Origin: a bacterium
GTDB taxonomy: Bacteria; UBP15; UBA6099; JAJRTR01
Direction: 5' to 3'
Assembly (NCBI GenBank): GCA_024278215.1
Contig: JAJRTR010000201.1
Span: forward strand, 1 to 41,795
DNA length: 41,795 bases
This document shows positions 17,155 through 23,850 of this stretch, piece by piece. The notes below the pieces were generated by a model that was given only the letters and a program-made list of their open reading frames with translations, had not been told where the DNA came from and did not search any database. The position numbers were made by a program, and so were the translations under genes. Each line of letters opens with the position of its first letter. Position 1 is the stretch's first letter.

Positions 17155-17400
17155 TCAATTCAATTGTACGATCCCCTCAGGCTGCTCGGAATCGCCCGAA
17201 AACACACATTTTTCTTTGTTCTGATCTATCGTCTGTCCCACGCGCAAACTTGCCTTTGCATGTTCCGCAGACCCGGATGTCTCGATCCGAACATCACAAT
17301 TATTTGAAAACTGGAAATTATCTGTTAATTCCGACCCGTGACAAAAAAAAACTTCCCCATGGGAAGCCGTGCTCTCATTACGTTTCTGTACAATCGCCAT
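17155..17400 (-). CDS. Small leader ORF of the pyr operon, unknown function
   Basis: An 81-residue frame starts at an ATG preceded by GGGAAGGCGG and lies about 40 nt after the predicted transcription start. Its product is soluble and of mixed composition (QKRNESTASHGEVFFCHGS at residues 5-23) with no domain I recognise. Codons 10-18 run through a hairpin followed by nine U residues, and the ORF ends six bases before the terminator hairpin at 17127-17148. Either it is a genuine small protein, or its translation matters for attenuation, as with the pyrBI leader peptide of enteric bacteria. Its length is greater than that of typical leader peptides. Existence is moderately supported; function is unknown. 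Confidence 0.45.
   Translation of the reverse strand: MAIVQKRNESTASHGEVFFCHGSELTDNFQFSNNCDVRIETSGSAEHAKASLRVGQTIDQNKEKCVFSGDSEQPEGIVQLN
17343..17366 (-). terminator. Terminator-like hairpin with U9 tract inside the leader ORF
   Basis: The minus strand reads CTTCCC-ATG-GGGAAG followed by nine T residues, a textbook intrinsic-terminator shape about 75-90 nt after the predicted transcription start. It lies within the leader ORF, so a ribosome on the ORF could prevent it from folding. Confidence 0.55.
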
Positions 17401-17446
17401 CTTTACCGCCTTCCCGGCATCACAGTACCGGATTAAAGTTGATTTG

Positions 17447-17474
17447 ATAATAACCTTTTATCGTCGAAAGTCAA
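17447..17474 (-). promoter_or_regulatory. Promoter of the pyr operon
   Basis: On the minus strand TTGACT (17474-17469), a 16-bp spacer and TATTAT (17452-17447) form a sigma-70-like promoter. Transcription from near 17440 would give a leader of about 355 nt before pyrR. Confidence 0.6.
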
Positions 17475-17489
17475 GTGCGACTATAAAAT

Positions 17490-17618
17490 AGGGCGTGCGT
17501 CATAAAAGTGGGTTAAAAACAACCACATTTTTAATGTGCGAAAAACAGAGACTGGTAACGCTGCTTTTTGCGGCACCTGTCCCGCTTTTCGCAAACCCAC
17601 TTTTGTGTCGCACACCCT
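17490..17618. repeat. 129-bp element with 25-bp terminal inverted repeats
   Basis: The left end AGGGCGTGCGTCATAAAAGT and the right end (reverse complement AGGGTGTGCGACACAAAAGT) match at all but three positions over 25 bp, both continuing GGGTT. The interior has no gene. A-rich sequence flanks both sides, so any target duplication is ambiguous. It sits between the divergent pyr-operon promoter and the promoter at 17658. It resembles a MITE; no second copy was found in this window. Confidence 0.65.
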
Positions 17619-17657
17619 GAAAATACAAAATCTGTTTTTGCAGCACACTACAAAATT

Positions 17658-17685
17658 TTGCAATTGCCTCTATTGTAGATATAAT
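17658..17685 (+). promoter_or_regulatory. Promoter upstream of the small helical protein gene
   Basis: TTGCAA (17658-17663), a 16-bp spacer and a perfect TATAAT (17680-17685) form a strong sigma-70-like promoter. Transcription would start near 17692, about 30 nt before the ATG at 17722. Confidence 0.65.
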
Positions 17686-17721
17686 GTTGTCAATTATTTT
17701 TTATTGCCAGGGAGCCTGATA

Positions 17722-17967
17722 ATGTCCGAAACAAAAAATGGTGAACACTCCGGCCACTTCCTAACAAAGCTCGATCTTAATAATGCGCTTGCGCAATATT
17801 TCCGCACTCTGTTCAGAGTGGGTGACAGAACGCGGGAGTTGCGCGACAAAGCTCTCGACAGCGTTGGGCTTGCGACCAGAGACAGTCTTCGCGGCACAGT
17901 TGAAGAACTGGACCGGCTGCATGGCCTGATAGCAGAACTGGAACGCAACAACAACGGCAGTGAATAG
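17722..17967 (+). CDS. Small helical (phasin-like/coiled-coil) protein of unknown function
   Basis: The 81-residue product is predicted to be almost entirely helical. A hydrophilic N-terminus is followed by an amphipathic helix (LNNALAQYFRTLFRVGDRTR) and a C-terminal heptad-like segment (VEELDRLHGLIAELERNN). This recalls the ends of phasins and PHA-granule regulators, where an amphipathic helix precedes a short coiled coil, but the match is only at the level of architecture. The ATG at 17722 is supported by GGGAG upstream and by the well-placed promoter at 17658. The same frame extends upstream into the inverted-repeat element without a credible start. It appears to be a single-gene transcript. 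Confidence 0.6.
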   Translation: MSETKNGEHSGHFLTKLDLNNALAQYFRTLFRVGDRTRELRDKALDSVGLATRDSLRGTVEELDRLHGLIAELERNNNGSE

Positions 17968-18119
17968 CCGGATATCACCGAAACCGACTTTTTTTTGCAT
18001 TCCATAATTTCATCTTACATCAGGATTCCTTTTTTTGTGCTCCCAATCACAATTGAGAATGCAAAATACAAGTCCATTTTTTATCCACATCATGGATTGC
18101 CAATATCGCAAGGGGTGAA

Positions 18120-19166
18120 ATGGCAAAGGAAAGAAAAAAGGTTTTTATCATTGCGGAGGCAGGATCGAACTGGAGAGCGGGCGCTCCGCGGCGCGACCTG
18201 CGGCAGGCGAAAGCGCTCATCGAAGTGGCCGCCGCCGCGGGTGCCGACGCCGTGAAATTCCAGACATACAGGGCCGAAACCGTTTATGTTCCCAATGCTG
18301 GTGACTCAGATTACCTTTCCGAATCCGGGATGAAGGAATCAATTACGGATATTTTCGATGACCTTTCGATGCCGTACGAAATGATCCCCGAACTCGCTCG
18401 CTACTGCAAGGAATGCGGACTGGAATTTATGTCCACGCCTTTCTCGATACCCGATGCCTAAGCGGTTGATCCTTATGTCGAAACCCACAAAATCGCTTCC
18501 TATGAAATCAGTCACATCAGGCTGATAGAATATTTTGCGAAGACGGGCAAGCCGCTTATCATGTCGACAGGCGGCGCAAACCACGATGATATCCGGTGGG
18601 CGATAGACCACTTCAGGTCTAACGGCGGAAAAGATATAACACTTATGCAGTGTACTGCAAAGTATCCCGCGCCGCTTTCGATGCTCAACCTGCTTGCGAT
18701 AAAGGACCTCGCAACAAGATACGGCGTGCCGACGGGACTTTCGGATCACAGCCGCGACCCTGTGACCGGCCCGGCGGGCGCTGTTGCGCTTGGCGCTTCG
18801 GCGATAGAAAAACATTTCACTCTGCATAACATGCTGCCGGGTCCCGACCATGCCTTCGCCGTTACTCCGGACGAACTGAAATTGATGGTTGCCGCAATCA
18901 GAAAGATGGAGGAAGCGCTCGGCGTCGCGGACAAGGAGGTTCTCGACGAAGAACTCGAACTCCGGCGTTACGCACAGCGGACAATACAGGCGACTTGCGA
19001 CATCAGAAAAGGCGACACACTTTCCGAAGGCGTGAACATCGACATTTTGAGGCCCGGAAAACAGGCGAGGGGACTTCACCCGCGTTTTCTGAACGACATC
19101 GAAGGCAAACGCGCCGCACGCGACATTCCGCTCGGCGACGGCGTCTGTGACGGCGACTACGAATAG
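18120..19166 (+). pseudogene. N-acetylneuraminate/pseudaminate synthase family gene interrupted by an in-frame TAA
   Basis: NeuB/PseI/LegI enzymes condense phosphoenolpyruvate with an amino sugar to make nonulosonic acids for surface glycans. The N-terminal part has AEAGSNW, AVKFQTYRAE and MSTPFS. After a TAA at 18459-18461 the same frame continues with HKIASYEI, LMQCTAKYPAP, GLSDHSRDP (metal His) and EKHFTLHNMLPGPDHAF, and ends with an antifreeze-like SAF domain (ATCDIRKGDTLSEGVNI...). With the stop read through it would be 348 residues, the normal family length. Everything else is intact, so the TAA is recent, suppressed or a sequence error. GGGGTG precedes the ATG. A PseH-like acetyltransferase lies next to it, convergent. 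No CMP-transferase is in the window. Confidence 0.85.
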
Positions 19167-19199
19167 TAATGCAAGCGCTTGTCGGATACAGATTGCTTC

Positions 19200-19724
19200 T
19201 TACTGGGAAGTTAGTTTTTTCTCCAAAATATTCACATCACACGGCTTACCGTCCTGCATATTACGTTCCGGCTCGACGCGCACAATAGTGAAACCGATTT
19301 TTCTATAAAACACCAGCGCATCGCGATTTGTCGAGAAAACCTCGACCGCCACCTTCGATACATCCCTTGATGCCGCCAGCTCTTCGCTCAGCAGCGCAAT
19401 GGCTTCCGCACCATAGCCCTTGCCGCGGTCGTCTTCCGGTCCTATCATTATGCCAAGCAGCGCCACTTCTCCAGGCTCCTCGATTTCATAAGTGATATTG
19501 CCGACGCATCTGTCATCTCGCGCTTCGGCTATGCAATATGTTCCGCGCGCTTCGTCTGCGGCGATTTTATCGAACCAGTTCCTGTGCTCTTCGGGAGAAA
19601 TATCGTGATCGGTAAAAAACATTCGGCGGTTTTCGGGTATATTACGCCAGCGGCGAATCAACTCCAGCTCGTCATCCCTTATGGTACGCAGGACAGTTCT
19701 TTCTCCCACAATAATTGTCTTCAT
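19200..19724 (-). CDS. GNAT acetyltransferase, PseH-like
   Basis: This 174-residue protein has the GNAT fold: LIRRWRNIPENRRMFFTDHDISPEEHRNWF in the N-terminal half and the acetyl-CoA loop GPEDDRGKGYGAEAI in the middle, then VAVEVFSTNRDALVFYRKIGF. The RRWRN...FTDHDIS...EHxxWF signature is that of the PseH/RimJ-like branch, whose members acetylate the 4-amino group of UDP-linked amino sugars on the way to pseudaminic or legionaminic acid. The convergent neighbour is a NeuB/PseI-type synthase, which supports a role in nonulosonate or amino-sugar modification. The precise substrate cannot be told. The ribosome binding site is weak. Confidence 0.7.
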   Translation of the reverse strand: MKTIIVGERTVLRTIRDDELELIRRWRNIPENRRMFFTDHDISPEEHRNWFDKIAADEARGTYCIAEARDDRCVGNITYEIEEPGEVALLGIMIGPEDDRGKGYGAEAIALLSEELAASRDVSKVAVEVFSTNRDALVFYRKIGFTIVRVEPERNMQDGKPCDVNILEKKLTSQ

Positions 19725-19845
19725 TTATCAATATCCGTCATATCATTTTCATTATCTGTGATATGCAAAAAACACACGGGTTACTCAACATGGAATCTAA
19801 ATTTGTGCGTCTTATAAAGAGAACCGAATTCCCGTGGAACACGAT

Positions 19846-19869
19846 CCGGAATTCAAAGGCAAATTCCGG
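19846..19869. terminator. Palindrome downstream of pckG
   Basis: CCGGAATT (19846-19853) and AATTCCGG (19862-19869) can form an 8-bp stem with an 8-nt loop about 45 bp after the pckG stop. There is no U-tract, so if it helps end pckG transcription it is not a canonical intrinsic terminator. Confidence 0.35.
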
Positions 19870-19912
19870 TCATGTCCCAGAGATTCCGATTGAAAATTCA
19901 AAAGCGCAGAGC

Positions 19913-21820
19913 TTACTTATAAGGAACCTCGAATGCGAGTTTTTCGAGGTCGAGCGGTGAGATGTAATCACCGCCCCTGGCCGCCGCATCCTGGAGTCTC
20001 TTTTTCTGATCGGAAAGCAGATCGTAGAATACCTGCGGTGTGTCGGGAATCTGCTCCTTATAAATCTTCTCGATGCGTTCGGTTTTCGACATGCTTTCAG
20101 GAATGCGGGTCGTGAACTGTTTGACATAGTCGTCCTGCGGATATTCCCTTTCGAGAACCTGGCTGAACAATTTCTTCAGATCATCATACAGCGGGATCAG
20201 ACCGGTTGGTGTAACAAGACAGCCGGCTTCGCCGTTGACTCGCAGTTCCATCCATTTGACCCAGACTCTTTTGTCCGACATGTTGTTGAGGAATTTGTCT
20301 TTGTCGCGCAGAAAGTAATTAACCCCAAATATAAGTGGAGAGGTTTCCAGGTCGGCCGGGAAATCGAGATGATTCTGAATATACTTACCCAGCGGTATTG
20401 CGATAAAATCAAGATTTGCCATAGGCTGGAACGCCCGGACGCCTTCTTTGCCGATTGTCGCAGCAGTTGTTTCCGATTCGAGGCTGGCACCGATTGTGAC
20501 AACACCGTGCGCCCAATTGAAGGACTGTCTGACAGGAACCCACGTGTCGGAGTCGCGGCCGCCGTATATGATTCCGCCGACCTTGACGCCTTCGGGCGCG
20601 TCTGCCTTTTCGTCCATATTGTCGAGTTCGCTCATGCGTATCGTGTATCTGGCATTCTTGTGAGCGTGCGGAATCTCGTTGCCGTTCTCATCTTTTTTTC
20701 CGGGAAACCATTCGCCGGAGAAGTTAACCCCTTTTTCGGGCAGTTGCTGTTTGTCGCCAAGCCAGTAGGGCTTGCCGTCGGCTATGAGGATATTCGAAAA
20801 AATCACTTCGCGCGGCGTTGTGATAGCTTCATGGATCATGGGGTCGTCGTCCGGGTTGACATCCTTGATAATGCCGAACAGTCCGGCCTCGACATTGACG
20901 GCATAAGCAGCGCCGTCGACTTTCCTGAGGTATGCGAGGTCGTCGCCCACAATTGTTTCGCCGGTAAGCATGGCAGTCGATGTTTTTCCGCAGAAACTGG
21001 GGAAAGCACCGGTGAAATATGTTTTCCGACCGTTGGGGCCGTTGCAGCCCATGACGAACATGTGCTCGGCGAGCCAGCCCTCGGCATCCGCTTTGCAGAT
21101 AGCGAGTCTGAAGCACAATTTCTTGAAGCCGACGGTGTTGCCCGCATACTGTGTGTTGGTCGAGTAAACAATCCTGTCGTCGAGGTCTATGAAGACTCTT
21201 CTCTTATCGACATCAATACTTGTCATGTCGTCACCGAGCCTGCCGGCTGAATGCATGACCCTGAAGAAGTCCGCGGGGTCGGCAAGTTTCTTGAACTGCT
21301 CGAAACCGGGGCGATACAGAAGGTTTTCACTGTGCGCGACATAGAATGAATCCGTCACCTGCACACCCGGTATCGAGAAAACCGAGTTGATCGGGCCGAG
21401 GCACAGGATGCGCAGAATCATCTCGCGCCCCTTCATGCTGTCCTTCAGGAAGCCCCGGACCTCCTTGAGGCCTTCGTCCTTATTTATCTGGCGCAGTCTC
21501 TTCCCGAGGTCCTTGCCTTCGGGAACAAGATATTTTGTATTCAGCGGGTCCCGGCCCTGATCCTTTAGGCCGTCGAAATGTATTGTGTGGCCCTCGATGT
21601 TCAGTTTTGATTCTTCGCCTGTCTCCAACGCCTTTGCACGGATGTAGTCCATGTCCGACTGGTCGTCACTGCAGACAAACACAGTGTCCGGGGCACAAAG
21701 CTCTATCGCGTCCGCGAGAAACTCGTTCAGTGGATCATTATTGAGTTCCTTCATCTTGCCGAGGTTCACCTCGTCCATTTTGCTTTCGAAAATCTTCAAA
21801 TGTTTTTCCTGCATCTTCAT
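19913..21820 (-). CDS. pckG: Phosphoenolpyruvate carboxykinase (GTP)
   Basis: PckG interconverts oxaloacetate and phosphoenolpyruvate with GTP/GDP. The kinase-1a P-loop FPSFCGKTSTAML with its reactive-loop Cys, the MGCNGPNGRKTYFTGA segment, the NTVGFKK region, the RxxxSFNWAHGV segment and the C-terminal NYFLRDKDKFLN region are all as in the GTP-dependent family. The frame is open from a TTG at 21847. The ATG at 21820 is preferred because GGAAAGGA lies just upstream, giving 635 residues; a second ATG at 21814 is equally possible. It is transcribed alone. The GTP form is common in anaerobic and some candidate-phylum bacteria, where it can run in either direction. Confidence 0.96.
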   Translation of the reverse strand: MKMQEKHLKIFESKMDEVNLGKMKELNNDPLNEFLADAIELCAPDTVFVCSDDQSDMDYIRAKALETGEESKLNIEGHTIHFDGLKDQGRDPLNTKYLVPEGKDLGKRLRQINKDEGLKEVRGFLKDSMKGREMILRILCLGPINSVFSIPGVQVTDSFYVAHSENLLYRPGFEQFKKLADPADFFRVMHSAGRLGDDMTSIDVDKRRVFIDLDDRIVYSTNTQYAGNTVGFKKLCFRLAICKADAEGWLAEHMFVMGCNGPNGRKTYFTGAFPSFCGKTSTAMLTGETIVGDDLAYLRKVDGAAYAVNVEAGLFGIIKDVNPDDDPMIHEAITTPREVIFSNILIADGKPYWLGDKQQLPEKGVNFSGEWFPGKKDENGNEIPHAHKNARYTIRMSELDNMDEKADAPEGVKVGGIIYGGRDSDTWVPVRQSFNWAHGVVTIGASLESETTAATIGKEGVRAFQPMANLDFIAIPLGKYIQNHLDFPADLETSPLIFGVNYFLRDKDKFLNNMSDKRVWVKWMELRVNGEAGCLVTPTGLIPLYDDLKKLFSQVLEREYPQDDYVKQFTTRIPESMSKTERIEKIYKEQIPDTPQVFYDLLSDQKKRLQDAAARGGDYISPLDLEKLAFEVPYK

Positions 21821-21957
21821 ACCATCCTTTCCATATCTTAATTTCAATTCATTTTTAGTTTATCCTGCACCTGTCGCAAAACCGGAATTTGTCATAATTA
21901 TGTTATACCGCGTCCGGTTGCAATCGACCGACCCTGAACAGCCGTGTTATTGAGAAA

Positions 21958-22011
21958 CGAGATGCTTCACTTCGTTCAGAATGACAACAACCTGCATGTC
22001 ACAAGGTTGTT
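21958..22011 (-). repeat. Dispersed CATTCTGAGCGAAGCG-type repeat, copy 2, with adjoining hairpin
   Basis: Read on the minus strand, 21987-21958 is TTGTCATTCTGAACGAAGTG continuing AAGCATCTCG, a diverged copy of the unit at 4416-4445 in opposite orientation. Its left edge runs into a perfect 8-bp stem, AACAACCT (21986-21993) with AGGTTGTT (22004-22011). Confidence 0.6.
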
Positions 22012-22417
22012 ATTCCCGGTTGGGACCGAAGGAATTCCTGCTCATGCACATTGCCTGTTTTAGATCGAGCAAGTTCAGGTTATCCTTAAAACACATACCG
22101 CTGCCCGGAAAAATCGCATCTGTATGTTCGGCGCTTTTTTACGTCATCCATCTTGAAAAGCATAATTTTCATCTTCCGCTTTTGAAGGCGATGCCGAATG
22201 GCTGAAAACATACAGGTTCAGGGGGGAACAACACCCTGGAACAGCATTATATCATAAAAACAATGTTAGTCCAACTGCAAAAAGCCCAGGCAGCTTTCAC
22301 AAGAAATAGAATCGGTGAACACAGCTTCGAAAACCTGGCGGTTATAGTGTCGCGTCAACGATGAAAAGACGTCCATCAGGGGGTTGTATCTATGAATACC
22401 CATGTTTGATTCCATTC

Positions 22418-22449
22418 CTCGCTGCACCTCTCTAAGAAGTTGCAGCGAG
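22418..22449. repeat. Perfect 9-bp stem-loop
   Basis: CTCGCTGCA (22418-22426) pairs with TGCAGCGAG (22441-22449) across a 14-nt loop. There is no U-tract on either side. It lies about 80 bp before the promoter of the YbjN-like gene; its role is unknown. Confidence 0.45.
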
Positions 22450-22527
22450 CACGATCGTTCGGCTCTTTTTGTAATAACGCACGAGAACAGTTGCAATTTT
22501 ACAATTTGATCATAAGCAGGTAGAATA

Positions 22528-22556
22528 TTGACAAAATAGACATGTCAGGATATATT
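22528..22556 (+). promoter_or_regulatory. Promoter of the YbjN-like gene, predicting a near-leaderless mRNA
   Basis: TTGACA (22528-22533), a 17-bp spacer and TATATT (22551-22556) form a consensus-like promoter. Transcription would start around 22563, only a few bases before the ATG at 22566. An upstream in-frame ATG at 22542 falls between the two boxes and so could not be transcribed from this promoter. Confidence 0.6.
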
Positions 22557-22565
22557 GCCAACACA

Positions 22566-23630
22566 ATGAAAAGAACCCGAAAAAAAATAGTTTCAGTGAT
22601 TTTTGCCGTTGCGATGATGACCGTACCGATGATGTTCGCTTCGACAACCGCCGCCGCCGAAGGCCTGAATAACGAAGAGATCGAGAGTTCTCTGATCAAT
22701 TATTCGGAGCCGGGCTATCAGTATCTCGAAAAGCTGGGCGTGGGCATGTGGAAAGTGCTGTATGCGCGTCCGGACTGGAGATACGGATGGGAAGTTGTAA
22801 TCACGACTACGTCCAGCAATCCGGAGAATTCCATACTTGTTATCGGCACATCACTTCTTGCCACGGATCACGTGAATATGGAATTGCTGACGAAGCTGCT
22901 CGATGAAAACAGCTACGACAACAACCCGGGTAATTACTCGGTTTTCTTTGAAAATAACGTTTATTACGTCCAGTATTCGCTGAAGATGCCGCAGATGCTT
23001 ATGAACAAAAAAGCGCTGCTCGAGGCTATCGGATTCGTTGCCGGATACACAAACAGCAAAGTAAAATCAATCGAGCAAATTCTTTATGGGAATGATTCTT
23101 CAAAACAGAATACATACTCGAAGTCATCAGCGCAGGCGGCAAGAAAGTCAGCATCTCCCGCACCTGCTCCAGCTCCGGTGCCCACTCCTGAAAAAGAACC
23201 CGAATCCGTAAAAAAACCCGCCCCGTCTCCACAACAGACACCGGCACCCGCCCCGGCAGCAACACCCGAACCGAAAAAGGAAGTGCAAAAAACAACGCCG
23301 ATCCCGGAGCCTGTTGTACAGAATTCCGCGCCCGACAAAACTCCCGAAGTCGCCGAAAAAAAAGCGCCGACACAAGTTGCACCGCCCGACACAGCAGGTA
23401 AAAAAACAGTCATGGCAAAATGCTATCTCGAAGCCGACGGCACGATTTCAATCGACAATACCGATCTCGAATCAGGCAAGCTGTACACTGTTCTCAATGG
23501 TGACAAACCTATACTTGAAGTGATGGTCACGAAAGTCGGTTTTCTCTCATCCAAGGCAAAAATCACCTCCATGTTTGTCAAAGAACTCGACAGCAGCAAA
23601 TACCTTGTCGGCGACAGAGTTGTTTACTGA
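22566..23630 (+). CDS. Secreted Pro-rich protein with an N-terminal YbjN-like domain
   Basis: A Sec-type signal peptide (KRTRKK, then VSVIFAVAMMTVPMMFAS...AAAE) is followed by a domain of about 130 residues resembling YbjN/type III secretion chaperone-like proteins (LGVGMWKVLYARPDWRYGWEV and the YYVQYSLKMPQMLMNKKALLEAI helix). A linker of about 110 residues rich in Pro, Ala, Lys and Glu (SPAPAPAPVPTPEKEPES) leads to a C-terminal beta-rich domain (CYLEADGTISIDNTDLESG). The Pro-rich linker suggests a protein that spans a periplasm or cell wall. The ATG at 22566 fits both the signal peptide and the promoter; no Shine-Dalgarno is visible. The next gene, 220 bp downstream, encodes another exported protein. 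Function is unknown. Confidence 0.6.
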   Translation: MKRTRKKIVSVIFAVAMMTVPMMFASTTAAAEGLNNEEIESSLINYSEPGYQYLEKLGVGMWKVLYARPDWRYGWEVVITTTSSNPENSILVIGTSLLATDHVNMELLTKLLDENSYDNNPGNYSVFFENNVYYVQYSLKMPQMLMNKKALLEAIGFVAGYTNSKVKSIEQILYGNDSSKQNTYSKSSAQAARKSASPAPAPAPVPTPEKEPESVKKPAPSPQQTPAPAPAATPEPKKEVQKTTPIPEPVVQNSAPDKTPEVAEKKAPTQVAPPDTAGKKTVMAKCYLEADGTISIDNTDLESGKLYTVLNGDKPILEVMVTKVGFLSSKAKITSMFVKELDSSKYLVGDRVVY

Positions 23631-23850
23631 TATAAACATCGGATTTCGGCCTCACAGCCAATCAAATGTCATCCCTTTACCACCTTGCGCGTACGCCTCT
23701 AAACAGATACACTTAGGGACCAATTGCGGTATCCTGATTCTGCTGTGTACGGTTGCAATTATTCATAGTCGATTTGTCGCAGCAAACATCGTTTTGCAGT
23801 TGGCTGGCGGGCGGACCATGCGCTTGTTTTACACACCTGGAGGATAACTA

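Larger units (their letters stand above)
21848..22527. other. Non-coding stretch between pckG and the YbjN-like gene
   Basis: Apart from the repeat and hairpins listed separately, no gene with recognisable features was found. A 76-codon minus-strand frame (22266-22496) has no ribosome binding site or family resemblance and overlaps a 9-bp hairpin. The left part should contain the pckG promoter, which I could not place with confidence. Confidence 0.5.

Noticed and set aside
17652-17669. A near match to the end of the 176-bp element (GAGGCAATTGCAAAATT on the minus strand)
   Set aside because: Only the end motif matches, no element body follows, and the sequence doubles as the -35 region of a good promoter. 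A similar AT-rich partial match near 22494 shows this can arise by chance.
22266-22496. A 76-codon minus-strand frame upstream of the YbjN-like gene
   Set aside because: No ribosome binding site, no recognised family, and it overlaps a hairpin; probably chance.
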